Below, piece by piece: positions 1 through 10,736 of a stretch of 24,694 nt of DNA. Under the pieces are notes generated by a model, which worked only from the letters and a program-made list of their open reading frames with translations, was not told the DNA's origin and did no database searches. Origin of the DNA: Silene noctiflora (Eukaryota; Streptophyta; Magnoliopsida; Caryophyllales; Caryophyllaceae); NCBI GenBank assembly GCA_009801015.1, contig VHZZ01000516.1:61391-86084 (forward strand). The letters run 5' to 3'. The translations under genes were made by a program, and so were the position numbers. Each line of letters opens with the position of its first letter. The first letter of the stretch is position 1.

Positions 1-194
1 AAAAACATGCATTTTCTTTCAAAACTATCAAAAATACAAAAACATGTCATTCATTTTACATAATATTGAAAAATCCAAAAATATGTTTTATTTATTTATT
101 TTTCATTCTCCTCCCTACTATAGTCCCATTGAGGATGATGTTGATCTTAAGTGTGGAGAGGGAAATATACATTTTGTATATATTTGTAAATACT

Positions 195-242
<48 letters not shown>

Positions 243-1620
243 CTTGTAAATTTGAGAAAAATATCGAAAAATGCCTAAAAATTGAAAAAATTCAAAAATA
301 TTGCATTGTATATATATGTCTTTCTATCCTATAGCGCATACACACATGGGGCATTTGAGGCAATAAAAGACTAGAAGATTGCTTGGTATACCCTTTCCTA
401 TTTCTTGGGTGCAACTGCACCTTGTGTTTCCAAACCAAGGTGGGGAGGAGAAAAAATAAGAGAGTGGAGATGATGACAACTTCGATGAAGGGGGATTTTA
501 TTGAGATCCCGATTGCAAGACTCCTTTCCTTTCTCTATCTCTCATATATAGTTTGCATTATTTTATATTTAAGATTAGTATGCATTTCACTTACATTTGC
601 ATTCGCATTAAATAGTTCATCTAACATGTAGCATAGCTTGAATTGTAATATATATCATATAGCTCATATAGTTAGTTATATTTAATGAACACATCTTGCA
701 TTCATGCATGGTCACTCATGACCAAACCTATTCCTTTCGGCACTTGCAATATTGCTTAATTCGGTTTGGGCAGGTTTGATCATAAGTAACCTAAGTTAAT
801 TCAAATTAGCTTTCCACTTGATAGAAAACATGCATCACTTTAGTTTAGTTTAGAATACTTGCATTATTTGTAATATATGGCTTATAGATACTTCCATTTA
901 TATAGAACATGCATTCATTTCATACATTGTATTTGCATTTGTATTTCCACCTTCTTATATTCAAAAGTCCATTTTTTTTTTTTTTAAATTTTCAATAATT
1001 TAAAAATACAAAAAACATGTTCTTTATTTTCAAATAAAACGTTTTCCAAAAATATAAAAATATGTCTTTCATTTTCATTTTCTATTCATACCTTGTACAT
1101 TAAGGACAATGTCCAAAATGAAGTGGGAGGTATGGGAATTCATATTCCAAATCTAATAAAAATTTTAAAAACTTCGAAAAACCTCAAAAAATATGTCTTT
1201 AAATTCATAAAACAAAAACTCCTAAAAATTTGAAAATTTCAAAAGCCAAAAACATGGTCTTTCATTTTGTAGTGTAGAGTTGTATATGCGTGTGTTTTTG
1301 ATTTCTTCTCACATAGGTACAACATTCCATTTGAGACATTAGCAAGGGAAATATGAAGCCCGCTTGGTATGCTCGTTCAAATCCCTTATTTCCTTCCATT
1401 TCTTTTCATTGTTTACAAAGAGGAGGATGGGCTTGTATGTCAAGGAGGATGTTGTATATTTTGGTTGTTGCGGTTATGTACCTATGTGTTTTTAGGAGCT
1501 TGCATTCATATTATATGTCATATAGTTGGTAAAAGCATTTGCATTAGTTGTATATATGTTGGTTCCATCATGGCATGTAGTTGTATTGGGAATAAAATAT
1601 TGGAAAATTCGTAATTGGGA
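1..1620 (+). mobile_element. 3' internal noncoding region of a Tat/Athila-like element, duplicated segment
   Basis: Two diverged copies of one arrangement. A/T-rich words such as AAAAATACAAAAACATGT (about 31 and 1002) lead into a TTGAGGATGATGTTGATCTT plus AAGTGTGGAGAGGG segment (128-164) and, in the second copy, TTAAGGACAATGTCC plus GAAGTGGGAGG (1099-1131). Both then continue to an ATTTGAG...GCTTGGTATACC / GCTTGGTATGCTC segment (about 351-395 and 1330-1375). The GAGGACAATGT...AAGTGTGGGGGAG style follows pol in Athila/Tat elements. No pol ORF is present. Confidence 0.5.
195..239. repeat. TA microsatellite
   Basis: About 22 uninterrupted TA units within the first copy of the A/T-rich segment. 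The peptides of repeated Tyr-Ile in this frame are artefacts of the run. Confidence 0.95.
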
Positions 1621-2560
1621 ACCATGACAAGTGTGCACAAGCCCTTGTAGATACTCTTTCTCTTTAACACTTTGTCTACTATAATAGTCTTAAAACACCA
1701 TTTTTTTAGTGTCATTCTAGTATCATTCAACCCATGCGCTAATATCTACTCAAGAGTACCTTGTGGTGTGATAATTCCTTGGCCACCGTTTATTCCACGG
1801 TGACCTTTGAACCCATGAAACTGTTCTACCAACCTCTAGGCCATCTATCATTTTCTTAACCAAAGGGAATGAGAACTATAATACTTAAATTGAGTTCAAA
1901 TGCCAATGAAAGCCAAACATTTTGCAATTTTGTCAAAGTTATCCTTATCTTAGGCTTAGGAGTGCAAATGGGACTTCTATGCTCTTTATAAAGTACCCTT
2001 ATTACATATAGGGTCGCTCTCAATGTCACTTCGGTGAGTATTTGCATATTTTTGGTCACCGCCACATTCCTTTGCCAAAAGACCAAATGCCAAGTATCAA
2101 GTGTCAATCATAAAAAATGATAAGAAATGTGCTAAATGTCAAACATTGTATGGTGGAGAGGGGACAACCCTTTCTTTTGTCTAGGCAAGAGAGGAAATTC
2201 CGCGATCCTACAATATATTATAACACCATAAGGACCTCGCTCTTGACAAAAGCATTTAGTAATTGTGGACGAACGTAGCCTGGTCTAATACTACTTGAAG
2301 GTAGAGCTAGTAATTTGTAGAACTAGTATCTATGATGGAGTATGTGCCCTTAGATTGTTTCTATTTTAGATGACTCCGCCACTTGGATGAGGAGAGTGAC
2401 TATTCTTTTGTATATGCATCCTACTACTTGTTTGTGTGCTTAATGCTTGGATGTATCGCCATTTTGTCAAGACCCTACTTGCCTTGCAAGAAGACAACTT
2501 ACCTCATAGTTGCCTTGTTGTGAGTTGAAGGGGCAGAATGAGACCCTTGATAAGACGTGT
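1621..2560. other. Noncoding retroelement-like DNA
   Basis: No ORF of note. Style is continuous with the flanking Tat/Athila-like noncoding DNA. Nothing more specific can be supported. Confidence 0.35.
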
Positions 2561-3950
2561 TTAGTAGGTGTTAATTGGGTGGATCTGTGCAAATTGGAGG
2601 TCTTGAGACGATCTTTTGTGTGCTTTATTGAGTAATTCACAAATGGATGTGTGTTTTATTACTTATGAGATTTAAGGATGATTTTGGTACTTTGATTAAT
2701 CATGAAGATTGTTAATGGAGTTGAGATTTGAAGTCATGTGTGACCTAAAGGAAAAGTGAAGATTGATGGTTGAAGAGAAAGAAGCTATGCACAATCTACA
2801 TGCAACCAATGAGGTCGAATGTAGGTTGAACTAAAATAAGGGAAGTTTCAGGGATTACATTCGAGCAACATTCGACTTTACGTCATTTTATTCTGTTACA
2901 TTCGCGAAACATTCGAGCTACACGTGAGGTCTGTAGTTACATTCGACCTTGTGTAGACTCGTCATATCATACCTTGTTATTTTATTTTAATCGGTTTGTT
3001 CCGACTTTTTATTATTATATTTTTCCTAATTTAGCTAATTACCTAGTTACTATTTAAGCTTAGTTTTTAGTTCTGGAAAAACACTTGAGTTTTGCAATTC
3101 TTGAGAAAACCTAATTATTCTAGATCTAGTATGAAGAACTAATTCCTCTCTTTCTTGGTTCAACTTTTGAAACTACCGATTAATCTATTGTGAGATTGTC
3201 TTTGCCTTTTATCTTTCAAGTATTGTTCTAATCTCTTGTTCTTTATTTCTTTGATTTTTATTTATTTTCATTATCTGATCAATAGTGTTAGTAATTATTA
3301 ATCTTTTGCTAGTTTAGATTATCGACTCAGTTTGCTTGATATCTAAATTAAAGTAGCAACCTTTATCTTTAGAATTGATTCATTTATCATTATTTGGGTT
3401 TATGAAGAGATTAAACATACAATTGAATTACGACTGCGTGGTTGTGGTTATTGTTTCTATCGGTTCCTTTATTCATTATTGCTTCTATTGGGTTGAATCT
3501 CGCACGCATGTGTTGGATTATTTGATAATTAGGGTCTATTAATATCGTTGATCGAATGATTTGACTACTCTTAAGAAGGAACGAAAAATAATATTTCATA
3601 TTTATTTCACGATAGATACTCGAAGGTAAATTGGATTTTGAGACTGTCGATGATCAATTGACTAATTGGTAGTGGAGATAAGTTGACCGAGACCTTAAAT
3701 CATCTGAATTTCCCCAAGAGTTATTATCTTTGTTAATTATCTTGAATTTAATTAGTCTTAGTTTACCAAACAATCAAATCCCCCTTAAACGGTTACTTTT
3801 CTATGCATTATTATACACATTAGTTAACTTAGTCCTTCTCCATGGGTTCGACCCTTACTGTCATTATATTACTATTTTTAGTGGTGTAGTTAAGTGAGTG
3901 ATTATAAATTTACTTTGATTGGCATACGACTTTCAGCTCGTCACCCTCTA
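2560..3950 (+). mobile_element. LTR-like block A (Tat/Athila-like), approximate ends
   Basis: Contains a cluster of ACATTCGA words (2813-2948) and an A/T-rich leader with GAGTTTTGCAATTCTTGAG (about 3088). It closes with TCTCCATGGGTTCGACCCTT (about 3837) and TTGATTGGCATACGAC (about 3916), typical of the 3' end of Tat/Athila-type LTRs. The 5' end was not located. Confidence 0.45.
2813..2950. repeat. Cluster of ACATTCGA words in LTR block A
   Basis: One inverted copy GGTCGAATGT (2813-2822) is followed by TTACATTCGAGCAA, ACATTCGAC, TTACATTCGCG, ACATTCGAGC and TTACATTCGACC up to about 2948. The outermost copies are exact inverses (GGTCGAATGT / ACATTCGACC). Confidence 0.8.
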
Positions 3951-4019
3951 ATTGTCTCATATCGGATATGCTATTAGGATTAGTTTAAATAAAGGTCTTA
4001 GTTTTTATCACCTCTTTAC

Positions 4020-5520
4020 TCAGGACGAGTAAAGGTTCGGCTTGGGGATATTTGATTTGGTCATTATTTACGCACTTTTAACCCCTTAACCAAACTTATT
4101 TTACATTCTATTACGGTCTTTCATTGTCATTTTTTTAGTCAATTGCTTCCTATTTACTTTCCTAGTGCATTCTATATGTCTTGTAGGAAAGGAGCTAAAA
4201 GAGGCGGAATTACCGCTTTTGCGCACACTCGGAAGCTAGTTGATGACACTAGAAGATTAGCATGAAGAGGAGGCAAGAATGATGACCCGAGGATGTTAGA
4301 TATAAGATTTAAGAGATATATATGGAATCCCTTGGACTACAAGACATCCCCAAAGAGTTATAGAGCCATTAGAAGGAAAGAACCGGAAACTGGAGCTTAT
4401 CCCGCTCGAGATAGGAGCTTCTTGAAGCAACCCGCTCGAGATAATATCACCCCGCTCGAGATGATGTTCAATATGGCCCAAAAGTGCTTAACTCGCACGA
4501 GTTCTTCTGCAGCTCGAGCATGGCATTTGTTTACTTCGCTTATTCTGCATTTTCCCTAATCTACCCTTACTTAACATAATCTTGTACTTACTGTAAATAC
4601 CTCATTTGTAAAACATTAGAGATTAAGTCCTCTTAGAGGAGACTAAGCTCTCTTAAATTAGAATACTCTCTTAGATTAGCAGTAGATTAGTCTTTAATCT
4701 TTCCACAAAGCAATTTAATCATTCAATAATTGTCCTTGCAATTTGCACTTTTAATAATTCACACATTTGAATCTCTTGGATATGTATTTGAAGGCTAAGT
4801 GACAAGTCTCCATGTTTATACAAAGATCATCCTTTATTATGTTCATCTCTACTTTCCAAGTTGGTACATTTCTTAATCTTTTCATTAAACCTTTGTTAAT
4901 TGTTTTACTTGTTCACCATGTTTAACCTTGTTATAATGGATGACAGCATTATTGGCATGCTAATCATGATGTATAGTGAGTAGTCTCTTAGTTAGGATTA
5001 GTGGGGGATTATGGGTATGATTATCGGTTAATCTTCATGTGTTGGGTTCAATTGTTGATTATTCGTCTTACTTTTAGCATATGCACCCTATATGTTTGAT
5101 GAAATGCTTGTGTGTCCACCTTGAATGATTCTCTACTTGTTTATATGAACCCATAAGATCGAGAGCCTTGGATTGCATTACAGCTTGTATATTGCTAGTA
5201 GAACGACCTTTTGTATGCGAGAGCTAGCTCATGTTGGTCTATGGTGCGGTTGTAAGATCGAGAGCCTCTACCCACTTGCCTAATAAGACTACCCTCAACA
5301 TGAGACCTGACCTATTGGATACCCTAGTCACCAATATGAACCCATTCTTCCTAATTTTCCTTCTTGTTGATTTAATTCTTACTATTTACTTACTTTTCAT
5401 TAGTTTAGACTATAAACCCCACTTAATTGTGACAACCTTAGCATAACTACCAATAGATTGAGCAATCTGGATACCCCAGTCCTTTGGGTTCAACTTGTAC
5501 TTACTTTCTATACTTATTTG
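4020..5520 (+). mobile_element. Polypurine tract and LTR-like block B (Tat-like)
   Basis: CTCAGGACGAGTAAAGGTTC then GGCTTGGGGATA (about 4038-4049) matches the GGACGAGCAAAG...GCTTGGGGGTA polypurine tract before Tat-lineage 3' LTRs. TTTGATTTGGTCATTATTTA then starts the LTR, with a TTGTAGGAAAGG word (4182) and a CCCGCTCGAGAT cluster. The 3' part has GGATACCCCAGTCCTTTGGG near 5469. The 5' LTR and exact end are not identified. Confidence 0.5.
4401..4521. repeat. Cluster of CCCGCTCGAGAT words in LTR block B
   Basis: CCCGCTCGAGAT occurs at 4401, 4431 and 4451, with a further TGCAGCTCGAGCA near 4509. The core CTCGAG is palindromic. The open frame crossing it (4293-4559) has no protein family resemblance. 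Confidence 0.9.
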
Positions 5521-5559
5521 TTAAGATACAAATATTCTTTGATGGTTTGACTACACATC

Positions 5560-6699
5560 AAAGCACACAAGTCAACCAACGGTTAAGTAGGGACAATCTA
5601 AACAACATGTCTACATTATTAGTAATATCAACATAAGCATTAATGATCCACAACATAATAATACAACAATACATCATGACAATTATATCGGTCTCTTGTC
5701 TCACACGTGCCAACCGACTACCCAAGACGAACCCCCCTAACATTGTGCTCAATGTCACTGACATGGCATAACCTCTTTAACACCGTGCTCAACATCACTG
5801 TGCTACAACTTCCTTAACACTGTACTGTAAAAAAACCTCGACAGTATAACCCCTTTAACACCGTACATGTCGGCATCCCGCCATATCGCATCTCAACTCA
5901 ACTTTCATAGTAACACTAGTATAAAATCGAACCATCATTCATCATTCATTATGTACAACAACAGCAAGATACTCACGCAGGTCAACATAAAAATTACACG
6001 AATGATAACAGTACGAGTTGATTAGGTATATCATTACCTTTTCAAAAGTCTTCACGAATTCACGCCTAGCATACAGTTAAAAAAGTTCTTCTACGAACTC
6101 GGTGCCTATAATAACCATAAAATAACATTCTTTCATCATTTATTCAAACAATACATCTAAGTCCCCCAAATCTAAGTCCAGGGTTTAGTCTTATACATTC
6201 TAAGTCGATATTCATAGGGATCAATATATAAATTAAAGATTAGAATACGTATGAGGACACTTACGAATAAAAAGTTTTGATCCTGCTTGCTAAATTTCCA
6301 AATCCCAATCCAATTACACTCACCTTCTTTCTCTATTATTTCTAATTGATTTTTTTGTGAAAGTTTGTAAAATAAGCAAAAGAGTTTAAAAACTGCCATA
6401 GAAAGGTATATATAGATATTAGGATGAGCTAGGTCGTTTTAGGGAAGGAATAAATAATAATATAAACTAAAGCCAAAGATACAGAATTAAGAAAACACAG
6501 GTTGTTGTACACTCAAGATTGCTCGATCGAGCAACGTGACTCTGAGCGATCGAGCATCCCTTGCTCGGTAGAGTTTGGTTTCTGTTCGGTCGAGTCTAGC
6601 ATCTACAGAACAATCATGAATTTTTTTCGCTTTTAAACAACTTTTCAACTTTACAAATGAGTTGCTCGATCAAACATCCCCTAAAATCCTGGGTATTAC

Positions 6700-6702
<3 letters not shown>
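5560..6702 (-). mobile_element. LTR-like block C on the minus strand (Tekay-like), approximate ends
   Basis: Read on the minus strand it begins AGTAATACCCAGGATTTTAG beside the GT tract, close to the TGTAATACCC-type LTR start. Next come a cluster of GCTCGATCGAGC sites, a TATA-like CTATATATACC (about 6406), a leader, and GGTAATGATATACC (about 6040), the same order of parts as the LTR at 17613. No clean LTR end or primer-binding site was found on the left. Confidence 0.4.
6519..6676. repeat. Cluster of GCTCGATCGAGC palindromes in LTR block C
   Basis: TTGCTCGATCGAGCAA (6519-6534) is a perfect 16-bp palindrome. Diverged copies follow: TGAGCGATCGAGCA (6543), TTGCTCGGTAGAGT (6561), TGTTCGGTCGAGTC (6583) and TTGCTCGATCAAAC (6662). 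Confidence 0.9.
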
Positions 6703-6786
<84 letters not shown>

Positions 6787-6787
6787 N
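6702..6787. repeat. GT microsatellite ending in an ambiguous base
   Basis: About 42 GT units, then N at 6787. The N probably marks an assembly gap or an unresolved repeat length, so sequence on the two sides may not be truly adjacent. Coding predictions across it are meaningless. Confidence 0.97.
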
Positions 6788-7400
6788 TGACCTTTTAGAC
6801 GCTTATATTGATTCTAGTGTTATGTTCTCTAATTGGGTGTTAATGAGAAAGTATAAAGATTATATTGAAGATGGTAGACTGAAGGAAAAATGGATTGCTT
6901 ATCCTCCTAGTGCATTTTATGATGGCATTATTAACTTCAAGACTACGAATATTCGAGGACGAATATATTTTTTAAGAAGGGCAGAATGATACTAGAACAA
7001 CGAAGTTCAAGTCCTTAACTAATTAGGAGTAGTTTTTAAGGAAAATTAGTTTGCTAATCGATTTCGTAAATACCTAGTTTGTTTAGAAGTATTAACTTAT
7101 GTAATTTGTTTAGGAGTCTATTAGTTTATTTAGCTCCCGACTTAATGAAGAACTAGGCTTTTAGTTTTAGGATAAATAAGGGTGTTGGTATTCAATAAAA
7201 CTATAGAGAAATAATAAACAGGAAAATGATCAAGTTTTATCACAAAATTACCATTTGAGAAGGTACTTTAAATCACCGTCTCAAGTTAAATAAGTCTTTA
7301 ACCTTGACAACCATTTGTTCGCTTCTAGGTCAAGATCGAGCTAAGTATCATCAGTTATTCATAAACATCACTACTGTTTTACAAGCGATTGTCACACCTC
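6788..7400 (+). mobile_element. 3' end of a Ty3/gypsy-like element with polypurine tract and LTR start
   Basis: ATTCGAGGACGAATATAT then TTTTAAGAAGGGCAGAATGA (6950-6987) matches the end-of-pol plus purine tract seen in chromovirus-type elements (FEDE-like peptide in one frame). The sequence after TGATACTAG is LTR-like, with GGATAAATAAGGG (7161) and AATAAAAC (7195). The open stretch before it is frameshifted and I cannot assign it to a pol domain. It lies within about 60-450 bp of the PGDH stop codon, so it may supply the 3' UTR or polyadenylation region of that gene. Confidence 0.45.
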
Positions 7401-7453
7401 AAACATGACATACAAAGAGGTCGTTACCGCATCCGCATTCATATATGTTTGTC

Positions 7454-8125
7454 TTATAATTTAAGGAACACAAACTCTTCAACTGTTGGTATGGTACCAA
7501 TCTTTTTAAGGGCATCAGCATTGGGTTCTTCATCAACACCGATGGCCATTATTGCCTTTCCCCTCTGCTTTGTCCTCCCGACACTCATGAAATTCACATT
7601 CACATTATACTCAGCAAGAATATTCCCCACATTTCCAATCATACCAGGCTGGTCAACTTGTCTACAAAGTATAATGTTCCCTTCAAGACTCACATCTACT
7701 CTGAAAGACCCTACACATGTGAGGTGTGGAAGTGCGTCCTTTACCTTCCCTTCAATGCTTATTTCACCTTTCTCCGAGATAGTGCTTTCAAACTTGGAGA
7801 CGACATCTGAGATCTGAATTTGGATTGCCTCAATTGGGTTATCGGGTGATGTATCCACAGATACACGCTCCTCACTTATTCGGATCCCCTTTTCTTTTGC
7901 AGTAAAGTCAGCATTCACAAGATTTACGTACATATTCGATATTGGTTCAATTATGCCTTTTGTTATCATTGCCCTTAGAATTCTGGTGTCGAGATTGTCC
8001 GAGCTTCTAGCTGTTTTATATATTACTTTGATTGTCTTAATCCCGCTTCCTCCGGTCACTAATTGTACTACTAATCTGCCTAACTTTTCTGCTAATTGTA
8101 CATATGGAGCCAATTCTGATAAAAC
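7454..8125 (-). CDS. PGDH: PGDH exon 5: allosteric and ACT domains, stop
   Basis: 224 codons including the TAA stop at 7454-7456. It starts [19 protein letters not shown] after the acceptor AACAG/GTTTTA and ends FVFLKL. It contains the intervening allosteric-substrate-binding-like domain and the C-terminal ACT domain, which in this family binds amino-acid effectors and mediates subunit contact. No internal stop or frameshift. Confidence 0.95.
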   Translation of the reverse strand, partial: VLSELAPYVQLAEKLGRLVVQLVTGGSGIKTIKVIYKTARSSDNLDTRILRAMITKGIIEPISNMYVNLVNADFTAKEKGIRISEERVSVDTSPDNPIEAIQIQISDVVSKFESTISEKGEISIEGKVKDALPHLTCVGSFRVDVSLEGNIILCRQVDQPGMIGNVGNILAEYNVNVNFMSVGRTKQRGKAIMAIGVDEEPNADALKKIGTIPTVEEFVFLKL

Positions 8126-9610
8126 CTGTTAAAAAGATATGTCAGAAGTGAATTATTGTTAATTTCTTTTTGTTGGAAATGTAAGCTTAATGACATTTTT
8201 GCTTTTTGGAAAGCCATCCACAATTACAATTTTGATGATTATAAGTTTTTAATTCACTCTATAAGTATAGTTCAAGTTTAGCTAACTGATAATTAAGTTA
8301 TTTATAGAAGAAGCGAAAACTGCGTTTCAATAAATAAAGGATATTTGGATTTCTAAAGTACCTTAGGGGGAACCATAGGAGCGTTGACCGCAGTTGCTGA
8401 AAGCTCACCTTTCAGTGCTCCAATAACGGCCTCTGCTATTTCAATAGCAACTCCTTCCTGCAATTTCAGGTATAAAATAAACTTTTAGGACAAGTCTTGA
8501 ATAAGGATTGAAATTGGATATTTGGCGACTTATTTTGTGCTACGGGAACTACAAACAATATCATGAGAGTCATAAATTCCATAAATATTCGGGGTAAAAG
8601 ACCAATGTGTAACTATAATGATTCGCACTCGTGTTTCAACAGTTTTGAAGTATAATGTAGCAAATCAAAATGACTCATGTTTCAATTACGCATTTTATCA
8701 TTGGGCTTTCGAAAATACTTACTTTGTTGAACTTAAGGAAAAAGTTGCGTAATTTTAAACCTCCATTATTCATAATAATTATATAAAAAACTTAAGAGTC
8801 CACAACGACGACAAGCTTATCATTCATATATATAAGGCTAATGGCATATCAAAATTAATTATATCATCAGAATCCAAGCAAAATAACCTGAGCTTCTTTG
8901 GTGCTTGCACCAAGATGAGGTGTAACAATGACCCTTTCATGCTGGACCAACTTGTTGTCCTTGGTTGGGGGTTCTATAGAGAAAACATCCAAAGCCGCCT
9001 ACACCAAACCATTTAATTAACCAAAATCATCTATCGTGAGGATGCAGTTTCGTACCTTACCTCTTCACTTAATTAGAGCACTAAAACTTGTAGAAGACAA
9101 CTTTACATTAATGTAAACCTTTCGTGCCATCAATGACCCTTTTAACTATAATTGATATTATTTTCTTAAGAACTAGTATGAAACCATTTTAAATATTACA
9201 TGTGACATAAATTGTGATTCTAAAGGTTCATACCTGAGCAACCACACCAGCATCAAGAGCCCTCACCAAAGCATCTTCATCAATAACACCGCCCCTGGCA
9301 ACATTAATGAGGCGAGCACCTTTATTCATCTTTGAAAAAGTATTGTCATCGAAAACCTTTTTAGTAGTGGGAGTAAGAGGCATGTGAAGGGAGATAAAGT
9401 GGGCCGTGGATATGGCCTCCTCAAAAGAAACTAGCTCGACACCCACAGCCCGTGCTCTGTCCGCCGGGGCATAAGGATCGTGAGAAATGACTTGCATTCC
9501 CAACCCTTTAGCTCGTCTAGCCACTTCTGATCCTACCTTCCCGAATCCCATCACAGCTAGCGTCTTTCCCACAAGAGATACCCCCACATACTTGCTCCTT
9601 TGCCATTTTC
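7454..9610 (-). CDS. PGDH: D-3-phosphoglycerate dehydrogenase, plastidial, exons 2-5 (5' end not in window)
   Basis: Catalyses NAD+-dependent oxidation of 3-phosphoglycerate to 3-phosphohydroxypyruvate, the entry step of the phosphorylated serine pathway; plant forms are plastidial. The spliced exons 9610-9234, 8998-8888, 8457-8362 and 8125-7454 give 418 uninterrupted residues. In this numbering, the Rossmann motif GFGKVG is at 22-27 with the NAD-binding Asp at 45 (HDPYA). The catalytic Arg is 106 (NVARGG), Glu 135 (FSIEPP) and His 154 (TPHLGAS). An allosteric substrate-binding-type domain spans about 200-340, and a C-terminal ACT domain about 346-418 ([13 protein letters not shown]). All three complete introns are GT-AG. 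Plant family members are about 600 residues, so roughly 190 N-terminal residues (transit peptide and first part of the substrate-binding domain) are missing. No matching exon is visible up to 24694. Intact reading frame and splice sites argue against an old pseudogene. Identification is very secure; whether the locus is complete is open. Confidence 0.95.
8362..8457 (-). CDS. PGDH: PGDH exon 4: linker segment
   Basis: 32 codons, phase 0, reading [15 protein letters not shown] ... NAPMVPPK. This is the end of the catalytic core and the link to the regulatory domains. Acceptor TTGCAG/GAAGGA, donor AAG/GTACTT. The following intron (8126-8361) is 236 bp. Confidence 0.92.
8888..8998 (-). CDS. PGDH: PGDH exon 3: catalytic Glu/His segment
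   Basis: 37 codons, phase 0 at both ends, reading [11 protein letters not shown] ... [15 protein letters not shown]. It carries the catalytic Glu and His of the D-2-hydroxyacid dehydrogenase family. Acceptor GGTGTAG/GCGGCT, donor CAG/GTTATT. It is bounded by introns of 235 bp (8999-9233) and 430 bp (8458-8887). Confidence 0.93.
9234..9610 (-). CDS. PGDH: PGDH exon 2: nucleotide-binding domain
   Basis: Encodes residues 1-126 of the visible protein, starting inside a split Gly codon (intron phase 1) and reading [18 protein letters not shown]. It holds the GxGxxG dinucleotide motif, the adenosine-ribose-binding Asp and the catalytic Arg. The acceptor is TTTTATAG before GAAAATGG; the donor is CAG/GTATGA. 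A Met codon lies upstream at 9623, but it is in the intron, between the branch site and the acceptor, so I do not take it as the start. Confidence 0.93.
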
Positions 9611-9633
9611 CTATAAAATACATATGGTTAGTA
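9611..9633 (-). promoter_or_regulatory. Branch site and 3' splice site of an upstream intron
   Basis: On the minus strand a perfect TACTAAC branch consensus (9633-9627) is followed, after a short U-rich stretch, by TTTTATAG at the exon edge (AG = 9612-9611). Homology also says the protein must continue upstream, in phase 1. So exon 2 is not the first exon, and DNA above 9611 is intron 1, at least initially. Confidence 0.75.
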
Positions 9634-10534
9634 CTATTAAGTCAAGTTGAAATTACTAACGTAGGTAAGTTTCACGATTTTCTTGCTTGAAACTCACATG
9701 AATTAACTATCTATCAATTAGTCTATTCATCTTAACTATCCGTGCAAGTGACATTATTATGATGACATTTATATTACTATTTCCTTGCTCTTTACCATAA
9801 ATTCACTAGAATATTAGAGGAGGCGAGAGACTTACAATTGTTAGTTACTCCTTATTTCATAAGAAATATTAGTTATTAATACAATTTTATATGCTATTTT
9901 TGCAACAACCCGTTTTCAAAACGAGTCTTCAAAACAACATCATAACATATGGACATAGTTGTGTATCTTTCCAACTTTTCTAATTCTCTAAAGCATGTAC
10001 AATAACAAAATTTGGAGAACATTTTTTTTCGCTCTCCATATACATTTTGTATCCTAGGAGAGAAAAAATAGTTTCCTTCACTATAGTAAAATATCTACTT
10101 GTTTTTTTTACATGCTCTCCAACTCAATTATATGTCAACCTTTTTTATGCGTACATTTAAAAACTTGCAAAACACACTTGTCATCTCAAATATTCCATTT
10201 AAAAGGACCCACATAAAATGAAGAGCTACCTTTCTTTTACTCTTCCTAAAAAGCACCAAAAGACCTCTTTGCATTTTTGTTTTGGATAAGGGCAAAACAG
10301 GAGATTAATCTTTCAGTTTTTAAAAAAAATGAAAGACCCAAACTTTTAAACATTCTGGAAGAGGACTTTATAGCACTACCATTTGTGTTAATCTTTTTAC
10401 ATTTTTTAACGTCAAACTCTAGTACTACACTTATTTTACTTCTTGATAAATCGAATTTGACTTCATTCTAATAAAAGTCATGTCTAGATCTAACTAAATG
10501 GACATTACCCGAATAACCTGACATGTTCCCGACT
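9634..10534. other. Intron 1 or upstream DNA with no recognisable gene
   Basis: AT-rich, no coding exon. One weak small inverted repeat is seen: TTGGAGAACAT near 10014 against ATGCTCTCCAA near 10114, with some further similarity outward, so a roughly 140-bp MITE (about 9996-10136) is possible. Around 10490-10530 there are several GACCCG/GACATG-like words, which resume after 10741; the solo LTR interrupted that stretch. Confidence 0.4.
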
Positions 10535-10736
10535 TGTAACACCCTATGAAATGTGAGAAAAGTTGTCTCACATGGAAAGAATAAGGAGATCATGAGAAAC
10601 TTATAATAAATTTCACCCTCCACTTTGTAACATGGCTTTCTCCTTTTGGGCTTTAGTGAAGACAAATAATGGGCCTAGAGAGAGAATCTCATCATATTGG
10701 GGTTGTGTTACAACGGTGGAGGGTCGGGTCGTTACA
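10535..10736 (+). mobile_element. Solo LTR or TRIM-size LTR, 202 bp
   Basis: Starts TGTAACACCC and ends GGGTCGTTACA, i.e. TG...CA with near-inverted tips (TGTAACA / CGTTACA). It is flanked by CGACT (10530-10534) and TGACT (10737-10741), a 5-bp target duplication differing by one C-to-T change at a CpG. An alternative right end, TGTGTTACA at 10712, gives an exact inverted tip but no target duplication. No primer-binding site or internal region follows, so a solo LTR is the simplest reading. The orientation follows the plant TGTAACACCC 5' tip. Confidence 0.65.

Noticed and set aside
44-334. Overlapping frames with long Tyr-Ile runs
   Set aside because: Produced by the TA microsatellite.
5429-5476. 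TGTGACA at 5430 and GGATACCCCAGTCC near 5469 as the end and primer-binding site of minus-strand LTR block C
   Set aside because: The word resembles TGGTATCAGAGC only loosely and is not adjacent to a TG/CA end; it fits better as the 3' part of plus-strand LTR block B.
6657-6989. 110-codon frame across the GT microsatellite
   Set aside because: The first half is repeated Cys-Val from the GT run, it crosses an N, and the rest matches no family.
7389-7817. 142-codon open frame on the plus strand
   Set aside because: It is the antisense shadow of PGDH exon 5 and resembles no protein family.
9228-9623. Reading frame starting at the Met codon at 9623 as an independent short dehydrogenase
   Set aside because: The Met lies between the branch site and a good 3' splice site; homology begins at the split Gly codon at 9610, so this is exon 2 of PGDH.
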